64,000 nt of DNA from positions 62,001-126,000 of the forward strand of contig JABYQR010000030.1 of NCBI GenBank assembly GCA_022592445.1, written 5' to 3'. The stretch comes from Cytidiella melzeri (lineage: Eukaryota; Basidiomycota; Agaricomycetes; Polyporales; Irpicaceae). Every line of letters begins with the position of its first letter. Position 1 is the stretch's first letter. Positions 50,069 through 62,087 of this stretch are shown piece after piece. A program made the translations under genes and the position numbers. The notes beneath the pieces were generated by a model. That model saw nothing but the letters and a program-made list of their open reading frames with translations. It made no database searches and was not told where the DNA came from.

Positions 50069-50860
50069 CTACGGCAACACCTCTTTCCCCTCCCAGTCCC
50101 AAATTCTACCCCTTTGCTCTACCTTCAAGCCTCGGACAACACCCGCCAGCAGTTTCGCCGCGTACTCCGGCTCGAACAGCTTATCCTCAGGCACACCGTC
50201 CCAAAATTGCTCGCTCAAACCGGTCTTCACAGTCCCGGGATGCACACCGACGCATACACCCGGTATTTTCTTCCTCTGCAGGTGTATATCGAACGTGCGG
50301 ACAACTTGGTTCAGTGCTGCTTTGGATGCCCGGTACGAGTACCACCCGCCCAGACGGTTGTCAGAGATGGAGCCTACCCGCGCTGACACGTGCACCCATT
50401 TCGAGAGAAGCTCTGGCTGCTGCTTCTGCTGCTGTGACTTGGCGTCGGGCAGGAATTGAGAAAAGTGCTTGATACACAGGAGATGGGAAATCACGTTGGT
50501 GGTGAATGTCTCTGAGAGGGCGGACGCTTCGAGCGCGGAGGGTTGTCGTTCGGGGTGGAGGATCCCGCCGGTGAAGAACGCGGTTGAGATGTACGAGTGC
50601 GAGTGCGCTGGAAGAGATTGTTTGAGGCTTTCTGCGGCGCTGGCGATGCTTTTCTCGGAAGTGAGCTCCATCGGTAAGAGGTGTAGTCTCGTAGGGTCGA
50701 CGTCTGGCAGACCGGAGAGCATTGTGGTGCGGATTTCGGAGGGTGTTGGTCCGCGGTGGGTGGCGAAGACTGGGAGAGAGGTTGTTTGGAGGTAGTGTCG
50801 AGCGAGTGCCAGAGAGAGTCCTCGGCTGGCTGGTGCGATGAGAATAAAAGGTCCCATCAT
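50069..50860 (-). CDS. Short-chain dehydrogenase/reductase
   Basis: A 263-residue intronless protein. FILIAPASRGLSLALARHYL is a variant nucleotide-binding motif, NVISHLLCIKHF and VHVSARVGSI are the central strand and serine region, and YSYRASK holds the catalytic Tyr and Lys; HPGTVKTGLSEQF is the usual segment after the active site. The substrate cannot be told. It is convergent with the METTL3 gene, 107 bp apart. A second ATG follows the first directly. Confidence 0.88.
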   Translation of the reverse strand: MMGPFILIAPASRGLSLALARHYLQTTSLPVFATHRGPTPSEIRTTMLSGLPDVDPTRLHLLPMELTSEKSIASAAESLKQSLPAHSHSYISTAFFTGGILHPERQPSALEASALSETFTTNVISHLLCIKHFSQFLPDAKSQQQKQQPELLSKWVHVSARVGSISDNRLGGWYSYRASKAALNQVVRTFDIHLQRKKIPGVCVGVHPGTVKTGLSEQFWDGVPEDKLFEPEYAAKLLAGVVRGLKVEQRGRIWDWEGKEVLP

Positions 50861-51696
50861 GCTGGACTCTGCGGTGTACGGTGGAAGTTGAAAAGTCGTA
50901 ACTCAATAGAGGCGACTCCAAAGCTGACTCTGACGCTTTTCGCCTGGATTATCCATTTTCTCTGTTAGGCAGACGTGACACGACTGTCCACGTGACCGTG
51001 TTTAATTAGCGGTTTAGGGCAGGTCAGCACCCTAGGACACGGTTTCATCAACCGTTTTCTGCCCGCTCCCGCTCCCTCCGCTTGCTGGCAACACGACGTG
51101 GATGTTCTTGACGACATTTATCCCTAAGGCCTCCAGGTTGACCTTTGTCTTCCGACTGTTGGTGAACCTCATCTGCGTGCACGCCTATCTATGATCATCG
51201 ACGTTCCCGCCAAAACATCAACGTCAGCCAAGCTCTTCAACGCGCGTGCTTCAACACTCACCTTCCCCAAGCTCCAAGTGTCCAAGAGGTAGTGACAAGA
51301 ACAACAGCCAATATTGACGCGGGGCATACGTCAAGGGGAACAGATATGTGGTTCGCACTTTCGTGTTCTACTTCACGTTTCGTATTATAATGCGACCATT
51401 AACAACTAAAATGAAAAACGTTATTTTTGCTACTACGAGCTGCGAGTTTTTGTGATAGTGACTAGAAGAAAAGAAGACAGCAGCAAGAAGCACAAGAGAA
51501 TATATGCTATAATCAAGACTCAAGAACGAAAGATGACAACCAGATGCAAAAGAGTGATCGTCCTAGGCTAGGAAGCGTGAAAGCGAAAGTGTGACGACGG
51601 CCGTCGTGTACAGTTTTGTTTCGGGAGACCAACAAGGGTGTGAAGCAAGCGACGAACCCCGCAGAAGATGAAGAAAAAAGTGCAGCACTCGGTTCG
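50861..51696. other. Intergenic region
   Basis: Promoter side of the SDR and 3' side of the next minus-strand gene. AT-rich near 51390-51530. No gene or RNA is supported. Confidence 0.45.
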
Positions 51697-53085
51697 TCAC
51701 TGCGAGAGCCTCAAGTTGCGCAACGAAGAAGCGAATGTTCGCCACGCGCTTTTCAAGATATTGTCAAGCTGACGCGTGATCCCGCGTGACTGCATCAAGA
51801 CCACACAGGGTTCAGATAATGTGGCACTTGTCGCCGAGTATGGTTGAGAGCTCACCTTTGAGACGAGACCCATTCTGAACAGCTTGCTGTAGCCGTTTGC
51901 ATCCAACCCGTCCGTTGAGCGGTTGTTTTCCGGAAAGACAAAGTCTGAGTCGAACGAGAAAGTCGGGGTGAAGTTCTACAAGACAAGACGTCCGATTCAA
52001 GCTCACAAAAGACGGAGAAAATTGTCATAAGCGCACACGCACCAGAAGCTGCGAAGATCCAAGCTCCAACTCATCCAACTCGTCGTCTGTGTCAGAGTGA
52101 AGTTCAGTGGGTGACAAGGTATCCTGGGACTGCCAAGTCAGTTTATCTAGTGCGTGTGAGCGAAGAAAAGACTCGACGCGGCGAAGAACCACCACCGACC
52201 CCTCACCAACCTTAACATCTGCGTATCGTGCATTGGCAGGCACCAAGACTTGAGGTGAAGACGACGGCCAGAATAAGTACACGTCGTAATCTGCCTCATA
52301 GTCGTAGTCTTGAGCTGGCGAGGTACCGATAAGCCAGAAATCGTTGTGGCAGGGGTACATCGTCGAGTTAGAAGATGCCGCCCGAGATTCTGGAGGCGTG
52401 GGCCGCTTCAGGGCAGCGCGGTAGGTTGCCTGAGATGGGTCGCGTTGGAAGAGAGAGAGAGAACGGGCACCAAGTTGAAGCTAGCATCAAGCGAGATTAT
52501 ATAGGGCGACGGCGACTTGAGGTAGGCTACGCGAGGTGACGAAAATGTCAATTGCGGCGGCAAAGCAGGACAGAAAACGAAGCTAGGCAGGGTGATAGCC
52601 GTGGCATATCGCGCAAGTTACGACATCACCTTCGTTGCATGCTGGGCTTCGCTAGGACGAACATCGGGGCCATGAGCCTGAAGAGGCTATTATCGATGCG
52701 CAAAGACCACTTGACTCGCTGCAAAGCGCGCTCGAGCGTCGAATCCTCAACATCCTGGGACGTTTCAGCGTACCAAAATGGAATTCGCCGCCAACTATGC
52801 GTGTCCGTGAGCGATATCCGTTGAGGAGAGCTACGAGGGACAAGTCGGCGTAGACTATTTCGTCATTGTTCACTGTGAAGCTGAGCTGAGCAACGACCTC
52901 TTTGACTTTAGGATGCCTCGTTGATGCAGGTGGTCGTCTAGAGCTTCGGACCTCACAAAGTGGCCGCGCGAAATGGCCGTCTCGAGGCTTCTGGATCGAT
53001 AGGACAGACGGCGCACACTGGATACTGCATTCGCCACGGTCTGAAATTCGCAGTTGGCTGTGAATGTTCCTCCCCCCGCAAGCAA
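51697..53085 (-). CDS. Unknown protein, at least six exons, start not resolved
   Basis: Reading back from the stop I find exons 51789-51697, 51975-51856, 52429-52043, 52582-52471, 52854-52630 and one ending at 52898 that is open to about 53085 without an ATG. Phases agree at every junction, with introns of 41-67 nt. The product (at least 330 residues) has a basic part (RRLSYRSRSLETAISRGHFV), WRRIPFWYAETSQDVEDSTL, RVKWSLRIDNSLFRLMAPMF, then an acidic part (YDYEADYDVYLFWPSSSPQV) and a C-terminus RQLDNILKSAWRTFASSLRN. No known domain is seen. A shorter gene starting at the ATG at 52360 is possible. Confidence 0.55.
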
Positions 53086-56000
53086 CCCGCCGGCTTCCTA
53101 ATTGCTAGCGGCTAGGCTTGAGGATAACAGATTGGTTATTAGAATTTGAATAAAATTAAAATTAAAATTAAAGAGTATTAGCCTTAGTCGGAGGAGGGCT
53201 TGGCCCTCCAACGGCACATTTTCCGAAAGCTTCCGGCGTCTGCAAAGGCGTCTTTCCGGGCTTATGAAAACACCGGAAACCGGAAGATTCGAGCGCATTG
53301 GGGAGCGCTTGTTTTGAGCTTTGTGGCGCGGGAAAACTCCCAAAAAAGGAGCGATTGTCCGAACTCCTCCTCGAGAATAATGTGGCGGGAAGCTGCGAGG
53401 AAGGGTCAATGCCCGAAGGAGGAGGATGAAAAACGCCAGCTCGTGTGTGCCTGAGTCCGACTGAGCGTGAGGTGGAAAACGAGACGTTGCGAACACGACT
53501 CACCACCAAGACGCTAGGGGTTGGGTGGGTTGGTTGCGAGATTTTCCGGAAGGGACGAATATGAGTGGGTGGATGCGTGATGGTGGCGAACGCGAACTCG
53601 AGAGAGATAATTCGAGGGTGTTTCGCCTCATCACGCATCTAGCCGCTCGCTTAGTAAGCACTTGCTTACCTCGGCCGCTCGTTCCTCGCTTTGAGCCAAG
53701 CAGCACTCCTCCAGCTGTCTGTCCAACCACGCCGTGCACGGTCACGTACCATGTCACATGTGTGACACATGACATGACGGGTGACCGTGACAGGAGCGGG
53801 CCACAGTCGCAAGGGCAGGGTCTTGGATAGCCAAATAATCTGCACAACGAGCAAAAATTTATCGCGTGAGACGGTATGGTTCGGTGACTATGGTCTAGTC
53901 TCCAGACGCACCCGATTGACCTGGCTGAATGGACGACACGGGGGCCCAATTGGAGTTCAAAACTCAACATGCCTGAACTGGTAGCGAGACTTGCGAAATT
54001 CGTCTGAATCGTCAATGGTAGTGCAAACACGCCAAATGTCAGCCAAGGCAAGAAGTTCCTACCTCCAGACCAGCCTTGCGTGCGGGAATTCCGACATACC
54101 TAGACGTCTATGGATGGCGATGCCCTGCAAGACTGCATAGAAATGGACGCATAGAAATGGACCGCAATGCGAGTGAATACGGTGTGAACTGCATGGCAAA
54201 CACGTCCAGGTATTGTGTTTACCAGCTGGGCGAGAACGAGCCGCTATTTTCTCCGCTACTCGCATTGTGTGACGTCGCAGGACAAAGGAAATTGCCAGAC
54301 CAGTGTCCGGCGAAGACCGTCGTGGACGTATGAAGATAGTGTGCGGTGTAGTCAGCAACAGTACCTCGCAAGGCAGCTCTACACCTCACTCGTCAAGGTT
54401 CTCATCCTCTCGTGACCCCATCTCGCGTCCATCCAAAGCCTACTACTCTCCTCCGCACTTTGGACCCGCTCATAGGAACACGCAAGACGGACGTTCGGTA
54501 GACAAGAGCTCTTTGGAGCCGAAACAGCGTGGCCTTCGTCTTGTTCTGCAGCTTAGCATTTGAGGCCTTCTATCCCAGGTTGAGTTGAGTGGTAGCGATG
54601 AAGAGTGAAGGCGAGGACGACAGCAAGGAACGAGATGAAAAGGGTGTGAATCGCCTATTGGAGAGAACGCCGCGGCCGTTTGGAGCAAGCGCGATTGGCG
54701 TGTGTGAACCGGTAACCGAGCTGCACCTCCGAGTCGCTGGGAGCCAAGAACGCAGAGAGCGTATCCCACAGAATGCGTGCTTATTCCCAGCACATCGAGG
54801 AAGAGAGGAAGCCGTCGCAGCCAGCAGTTACTGTATGCAGGAGTCGAACGGTCGGAGGTCGACTCGCAAGGAAAATTCGATTCGATCGATCGAGCGGTTC
54901 ATTTCATCCGGACTCGAACCCCCTTCCTTCACGACTCGGTCTGCTACCACCATACCAGCACCAGACCACTACTATGATAGTCATCCAGCAGCGACCAAAT
55001 ATTCCATCCTCGACGAGTTCAACGTTGGGCCACAGTACATGATGCCTCTAATATACTCTTGGTGGTAGCTCGGTTGCCTCAGCGTGCTCCGCTTGTCTGC
55101 CCAAGATCCTAGCCAATGTCCGACAAACAGCCCGTTCAAGCTCGCAACAGCAACCCACAGAGCCAAATTGCGTCGTTCTGAACTATGAACGCAGCACGCT
55201 GAGTCCCAGTGCTATTCTACTGCTCAATTGCGTCGGTTTGCCTCTGATCATGATGCAGCTATCGCTTTTTCTTCATCCAACTGGCAAGGACTCAGCCACG
55301 CCAGAGTGAAGAGAAGTTGCGGAGTAGTGAGTGCTGTACGTCGCTACGCAGTGTGCTTTCAATATGACCGCGGACCCAGCAATATTCATGATTATATATT
55401 CAGAATTTACAAGTCGCCGAACTGCGCTACCCGTCGTAAATACGATATATAATGGTTGTCCAAAATACATCAACTTGAAGTCCTCCATTAGAGCGGTAGC
55501 GGGATTTCCTGATCCAGTTGCCCCACAGGCGAATTTCTGATCGTCGTGCATCCTCCACATTGGGTTCCATGTTGCAGGGACAGGTTATTGGCAGTACTCA
55601 CTCCTACGAGGCCCGACGTGCGTGGGAATCGCAGCTGGAGGACATTTCCCAAATCGCCCAGCCCCGTCAATCACCATGACAGCTATTATAATGTCCTTAC
55701 TATGATTGCCCCCCGAACCCTTCCCCTAATCTCAAATTCCGTATTATGGCCCAACTCAGTTCTACAGGAGGCATTCCATCCATATCGGATCGTCCCACTC
55801 ACAGACTCCCATTCTGGCTCATCACCTCCAGGAGTAATTGATTGGCTACCACTTTCAGCCTGGAAATGACGCAGGACTTACATCCGCCACGTTGCACCTC
55901 GATGCCCTGATAGAACTTCGGTTGGGACACCGTAGTCATGAAGCACAGATAAGTATCGGTAGCTCTTCGTCGCTATTTGCATTAGCTGCGCCCTCGCATA

Positions 56001-56425
56001 GTACGGGTACCCTCACTCTCTTTGCTTGCGGGAAGTCCGATACTCACATGGAGTATCGAAATCTGAAATAATCGTTTATCCTTAGCGTGGATGTCGTCCA
56101 AGCTGATGTCAGCCGAGAGACCTTAGTCGTGCGTTCAGCTGGTGCGCAAACAACCATCACGAGCAGATTGTGCATGGGTCGACTATGGTCTGACTGAGAG
56201 TGTACTCGAGGAAGAGGTTTCGAATTACGGTCTTGCTGCAAGACCGAGCGGAACGAGCTCATTATGTCCAGCCACCAGTCTTCCTAGCATGCATTGGGCA
56301 CTTCCTTGTCAATATACTCACCACGCCTTGCCATAACAGCTATAGCTTGGTAGCCTCAGTTGTATGTATCCGAAATATGGTTCTTCTATAGACTCCTGAG
56401 CCGCCTTGACATTGCAGTACGACAT
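53086..56425. other. 3.3-kb region without recognised genes
   Basis: Holds an AT-rich AAAATTAAA-type microsatellite at about 53150-53173, a palindrome at 53737-53789, and open frames up to 183 codons (53500-54051 minus; 54589-55068 plus) with no domain and no convincing splice continuation. The 5' end of the preceding gene may reach into its first 100-300 bp. Confidence 0.45.
53737..53789. repeat. Nested palindrome
   Basis: Outer arms CACGGTCAC and GTGACCGTG enclose an inner near-perfect palindrome built on CATGTCACATG and TGTGACACATGACATG. The 53-bp sequence could form a cruciform or bind a dimeric factor. Confidence 0.7.
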
Positions 56426-57720
56426 CTAGTGCAAGACGAATAGGACAAACAATAACGTGTATAGATGGATCCACGACGACGCTTCGATAGTCTTGACATC
56501 CCCGTTTACGAGCTTCAGACCACCAGCTTGAGTATTTGGCACGGAAGCACATTGACATGCAGCAGTGGAGCTGGAGGCGTGTGCAGTATCAAGAGTTGGC
56601 GTCGTCTTTAGTCCTGAACCTGTTGCCGACACTTTCTTCACGACAGGCGGAAGACTAACGGTAGGTACGGAAGGAGCGAGTGCGTTCGACGCTTTGGCCG
56701 ACCCAGACGCAGATGGTGCCTTTGTTCTCGAGTTCGTCTTAACAGAACTACCAGTTGCCGTCGCGCTCTTGGCCTGGCCAGTTGAGCTGGTGGCTGACTT
56801 CGTTCTGCCAGACGATCCAGCCTTAGTCTTTGTGCCAGAATTTTCGTCTTCGTCGTCGTCACCGGAGGTGTCTTTGCCTTCACCTTGCGAGTTGTGCCCA
56901 TCGCCCCCGCCATCTTTGCCGTCGGAGTCCTCCTCGTTGTCGTCTTCATCAGATCCATGCCGGTCATCGTCGTTGTTAGCTTCAGAGTGCAAATCCTGCA
57001 TATGGATTTGTTCAAGATGGGGGAGATTTGAGGGGTCACATGCAGTGGTACTATTGGCGGCAGTAGAACTAGAAGCACTGTTGTTCGCGAGCAGTTGCCC
57101 GATACCCCAGGGAATAGCGTCTCCACTAGGCTGCGTATCATACGCCGGAGGGATAGTCTCGTTGTTTGGAGAGGCAATCTGCGGCCAAAAACCATCTGCA
57201 GTCAGCCAAAGAGCCCCATGCTAATGAGGTACTGGTTCCTTACCGTAAAGCGAGTCGTCCACATAGGGTCACCACTCTGTCCGTCGTTTGTGAACTGCTC
57301 TGCGTTAACCACGTCAAAAACCATGCAGACAGCGTCCCGGGCGTACCTGATAGAAGTAGATGGCGGAGTAGGGATCTACTTCTGGGCATGTCCAGTTGAA
57401 TGGTGTTAGACTCGAGTCCGTACCGTCAAGCCCAGAGACGACGTGGGTGACGAGGCTCATGTTCATGTTCGAGCCCGACATGAGATCTAAGCCAACGAAT
57501 TTGAGGAATGGAAAATGGGAAAGTGCTCAAAGAACTCGCCTATGGTAACATTATTCCAACGACCACTTTGATCCACATCCCATCTTATGGTGCAGTTACT
57601 TCCAGCCTCGAATGTTTGCCCAGGTCCAGGTGCCGTTGGAGTGAGACCAGCCTTTACGGTCGTCAGAACGCATAGTAAAAGAGACGCTATCGAAGCAATG
57701 TTGGCGAGCCTGTCTGCCAT
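56426..57720 (-). CDS. KRE9/KNH1-like Ser/Thr-rich GPI-anchored cell-wall protein
   Basis: Four exons, 57720-57540, 57486-57347, 57294-57244 and 57178-56426, give 374 residues. A signal peptide (residues 1-24, IASLLLCVLTTVKAG) is followed by the KRE9/KNH1 N-terminal domain: PTAPGPGQTFEAGSNCTIRW, NNVTIDLMSGSN, FNWTCPEVDPYSAIYFYQ, MWTTRFT. Then comes a linker with an Asp/Glu-rich and a Ser/Thr-rich part, and a hydrophobic tail (IHLYTLLFVLFVLH) that fits GPI attachment. The family acts in beta-glucan assembly at the cell surface. Intron 1 has a GC donor (ATAG|GCGAGT); only this gives the conserved VTIDLMSGSN junction. Confidence 0.88.
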
Positions 57721-58096
57721 GTTTGTGAGAGCAAATGCAAGACGAGTTGGGATACGACCAGCGAATTGTAAGAAATCGAAGGTGCCTGACCTCGAGCTAA
57801 GGTGAAGGTGGGAGCGAAGAGGAGTGATATTCTTGATTCATTGCAACAAGTTATTTACATGCAGAGGCTTGCAATGGTCAGCTTGTTAAGCTGCAGCGGG
57901 TGACTCGACTAATGGCATGACGGTGGTGGATGACAACTTTAAGAACTACGCTGCCTTCCTATTTGAGTTGGTACCGGACCGTTCGCGCCTTTTGATGCGC
58001 CTCGCAGCTCAGCTGCAGGGCGCCCTCATCCGAATTCGCACTCTAACTTGCACTCTTGTGCGATCAGACTCGGTTTCCTTGCGAGCAGGCGCAAGC

Positions 58097-58956
58097 ATGC
58101 AATCCTTAAACCGGTTTCTATATGGCCCAACGGCAGAGGAGAAGATTCGAGCCTGGCAGGCAAAGCTGCGCTCAGAACAGCGGCAACTCGATCGGGAGAT
58201 GAGGCAGGTCTGTCTCCATTCGAACTGGCACGCATAACATGGCTGACGGGTGCTCGTCAGCTCGATACGGCCACTAAGAAGGTACAGACGTCGGTGAAAC
58301 AGCTTGCGACTAAAGGCGACGTAAAGTCTGCGCGGATACTTGCTAGAGAAGTCGTGAGGAGCAACAAGCAGCAGGATCGATTGTCTGTGAGCAAGGCCAG
58401 GCTGGGGTCTATAAACAATCAGCTCACCCAACAATTGGGTACGAAAGACTTCTTGTACGGTGGCGGTTATGTTGCTCATCTGTCGTTACAGCCATGGCCA
58501 AAGTGACTGGGTCGTTACAGAAGTCAACGGAAATCATGAAACTCTCCAATCAGCTTATCAAACTACCACAAATTAGCCAGACCATGCGTGAAATGAGCAT
58601 GGAGATGACCAAGGTGCGTACGTGCCGGGCTTTCCAGGCCACTACCAGACGTGTCCTTCATAGGCCGGTATTTTGGAAGAAATGCTGGACGATACTCTCG
58701 AGGTCCAAGAAGACGACGAGATCGAAGAGGAGGCCGACGCGGAAGTTGACAAGGTCTTGTTTGATCTTACCAACGGCAAGCTTGGACAGGCGGGTACTGT
58801 CCAGACGGCGCTGCCGGTGAGCATCCTGCGTTGTTCTAACATGCGATGCTTAATTTCACACTGGAATCCCAGGCTGCCGAAGAGACGGTGGATGATGCAG
58901 AGACAGAACGAGTCATGGAGCAATACAGACAGCAACTCAGTGGTCTTCTCAGCTAA
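58097..58956 (+). CDS. vps24: ESCRT-III subunit VPS24 (CHMP3)
   Basis: Five exons, 58097-58207, 58261-58438, 58492-58613, 58664-58816 and 58873-58956, give 215 residues. MQSLNRFLYGPTAEEKIRAW, EQRQLDREMRQLD, KGDVKSARILAREVVRSNKQ, KVTGSLQKSTEIMKLSNQL, IKLPQISQTMREMSMEMTKA and the acidic C-terminal part are VPS24 landmarks. The N-terminal helices are basic and the last third acidic, as usual for ESCRT-III. The protein polymerises on endosomes for multivesicular-body formation and membrane scission. I start at 58097 because upstream codons do not fit the family. Confidence 0.93.
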
Positions 58957-59545
58957 TTTTCGTGTGCTATGGACTCTCCAGTATACTTGAATTTCAATTC
59001 GCCCGTGCACTTTTACTACTTTACTAGCCCCCAATACACAGCTACTTTGTGTACCTCAAGGCAGCAAGACTTTGTCGATGTGAACGTATACATTTTATGA
59101 CACCCCCGCCAATAGGCGCAATGTCAAAGGTAAACCCAGGGGCAGTTAGTTGTTGGTTTTCTCAACCACTTCGGATAGTGGTTGAGAAAATCGGGAGTCC
59201 CGCCACTGTACTTCCTAAAGTACGTCTACTATAAGTCTCCGCATTTATGCCTACTAGGTATCACACATCTCTACACACTCGTCTGAATTGTACGCACTGG
59301 TTTCATTCCGCGTCAAAACTCTGAGACTCAAAAAGAGTGTATACATTCGATCCGTAATTAGTAGCGTATTTGCGACCGAAGAGTACCGAACATCCGACTT
59401 CGAATTCTAAGCAGGAACGGCCTAAGGCACTTATTGTGACGAGCGTTTTTCCACGTGGCTTTACATCATGACCACGTGCTCAACGAAAGTCCTCCGCGCC
59501 CAAGGACAGCAGTTGTGCACCGTTCTCCTCCGACCTCATCGAAAA
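58957..59545. other. Intergenic region with a strong hairpin
   Basis: Lies between VPS24 and IDH, both on the plus strand, so it holds the terminator of one and promoter of the other. Apart from the hairpin at 59157-59190 nothing stands out. Confidence 0.45.
59157..59190. repeat. Perfect 14-bp inverted repeat, 6-nt loop
   Basis: TTTTCTCAACCACT and AGTGGTTGAGAAAA flank the loop TCGGAT. It is 200 bp 3' of VPS24 and 356 bp 5' of the IDH start. It could be the core of a small inverted-repeat element or an RNA hairpin. Confidence 0.8.
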
Positions 59546-61382
59546 ATGCTAGCTGCACGAAACTTCCCCTCCATTGCGCGGAGTGCGTTAAGAAACTCGC
59601 AGGTAAGCAGAGGCTGTTGGACTTTCTTCTTTGCGCGCGTAAAGCTTATCTCGACGTGGCTGTATGCAGTCGTTGCGTACATACGCCACGGCAGCCCCCA
59701 CTGCAGCTTTTGCTGGACAGAAGAACGCAAAGGTGAGTCCCTCTACGCGTTTTTAGGACTGCAAACATCTCACATGGGCTGTAGGGCAACTATACAGTAA
59801 CCCTCATTCCCGGAGACGGTTAGTGGAAGTGGTGTGCTAAGCTTGAAGCGGCCTGACGGGTTATTCGTGAATTGTAGGCATTGGTCCCGAGATCAGCCAG
59901 TCGGTGAAGGAAATCTACACTGCTGCTGGCGTACGTGCTTTTCGTCAATTGTAGTGACCGTGTTGGCTGATGTTATACACAAGGTTCCGATTGAGTGGGA
60001 AGAAGTCAGCGTTGCACCCATCTTGAAGGGTGGCAAGACGGTCATTCCCGACGCCGCCATTCACTCTGTCAAAAAGAACACCGTTGCTCTCAAAGGTACG
60101 CAGACATATACAACGGACAAACATGCGCTGATACATTGAATGACAGGTCCCTTGGCAACACCCAGTAAGCAAATAGATGTGTGTTCCGCTGCCAAGTTCT
60201 CATCCGCGTGCCCCGACAGTCGGAAAGGGCCATGTCTCTTTGAATCTTACTCTCCGCAGGACATTTAATCTCTTCGCCAACGTGCGACCATGTTTGTCTA
60301 TCCAGGGCTTTAAGACCGCTTACGACGACGTCAATACTGTCTTGATTCGTGAGAACACGGAGGGAGAGTACTCTGGCATTGAGCACGAGGTGAGTTACCT
60401 ATGAGCTGTGCTTGAGGACCATCTTATCTCGCCTTTTCAGATCGTCGACGGCGTTGTCCAATCCATCAAACTTATCACCTGGGAAGCATCAGAACGCGTA
60501 GCTCGTTATGCATTCCACTATGCTCAAGGCCAGGGCAGGAAGCGAGTGACTGCGGTCCACAAAGCGAACATCATGTAGGTTCAGTTGTCGCGTGATACCC
60601 CCTCATAAATTCCTGATCTCTTGGCAGGAAAATGTCGGACGGTATGTTCTTGGCCGCTTGCCGTCAGGTTTCAAAGGACTTCCCGGGAATCGCATACGAC
60701 GAAGACCTACTCGACAGGGTTTGCCTTCAGGTTTGCATCTTTTACTCGAAGATTGTGTGCGGCACTCACCTTAGGTTGCAGATCACGCAAAACCCTGCAC
60801 CGTACTCGGACCGTGTTATGGTGATGCCGAATCTTTACGGAGATATCTTGTCTGATATGTGCGCTGGATTAATTGGAGGTTTGGGTCTAACTCCCTCTGG
60901 AAATATTGGCAAGGTTCGTCTACACTGAGTATGGTATTAGCTGCGAGTCTAACCTCTGCGTAGGATGCATCCATCTTTGAGGCTGTCCATGGCTCAGCTC
61001 CAGACATTGCTGGTATGCAGTTCACGGTGCTATGTTCGGGAACGATAGGTGCTGACGATGCATATAGGCAAGGGACTTGCCAACCCCACTGCGCTGCTTC
61101 TCTCTTCGTTGATGATGTTGAGGTGTGCACATTACCTTAAGTGTACTGATTAGACGCGCTGATGCTTTGTGCTCTAGGCACATGAACCTTAACAATTACG
61201 CTGACAGAATTGAGAAGGCTACGCTCGGGGTACGTGGGATATTTCTCGTTGCCTCAGTTCCTGCTGACCCGGTGCCTTTCTAGACCATTGCCGAGGGAAA
61301 GACAATCACTGGCGACCTTGGCGGCAAGTCGTCGACGAAAGAGTACACCGCTGCGATCGTCCAGAAGCTCTCGAAGGCGTGA
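59546..61382 (+). CDS. idh2: NAD-dependent isocitrate dehydrogenase, catalytic-type subunit
   Basis: Fourteen exons: 59546-59602, 59670-59732, 59785-59818, 59878-59930, 59984-60095, 60147-60164, 60220-60389, 60441-60574, 60628-60730, 60782-60913, 60964-61012, 61068-61122, 61178-61229 and 61284-61382, giving 376 residues. After a presequence ([19 protein letters not shown]) come [84 protein letters not shown] and [16 protein letters not shown]. The [17 protein letters not shown] stretch is like human IDH3A and yeast IDH2, not the regulatory subunit. It oxidises isocitrate to 2-oxoglutarate in the mitochondrial matrix. The sixth exon is only 18 nt. Confidence 0.94.
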
Positions 61383-62087
61383 TAGGCTGTAGATCTCATT
61401 CTATAGATTACTTACATATCTGCTAAGTATTTTTCATTGCATTGTAACTTCTGGGCAGTCGGATTCAGGAGTGCAGGCGATGCAGTCTGCACCCAGGGCT
61501 TTTGTGATTGTTTGGGATCGCATCAGCTGTCCGTGTAAGTCAGCCAAGACACCGTTGCGAGGACAATAGATGCGCGAGGCACGGTGAGATTTCTGTCTGC
61601 CTCTGAGGTCGACTTAGAATTTCGTCGTCCTTTGCTGCTCACCTTTGCACATAAAGTCGAGAATTGAACGGGCTGAGATCGACGGAAGTAAATGGGTACG
61701 GCGAAGCCTCGTAAGCGCGGCGGTGATGGCGGCGGTGTGGGAGCGTGGGAAAACGAAGACGCGCCCTGCCACTGATAAAACGGTTTCAGAGAGTCTTGTT
61801 GTCCCCTGTTCTCTCTTTGCGACGTTAACCAACCCTTTCCACGCCTATCAAGGCAACCACTCCCATAAACCCCCACTCGCCCTACAGGGCAAAGCCATCT
61901 ACCTTACACAAGTATTCTTCCCACTCTCTGGTGAGTCCATCGTCTTGTTGCCAGGCGATGTTGCCCTGACGTGTACCTGCAGTCGTCTTCCACGCAATTT
62001 TCACCACAAACAACGAAAATCCTCAAAAACAATTGATAACCAATCAACCATTCTTTCTCTGTAGCACCAATCTCATAACGAAACGAC
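61383..62087. other. Promoter and leader region of SSD1
   Basis: About 700 bp. Open frames here (for example 61645-62064) are not convincing. Pyrimidine-rich sequence precedes the SSD1 start (around 62049-62061). Confidence 0.45.
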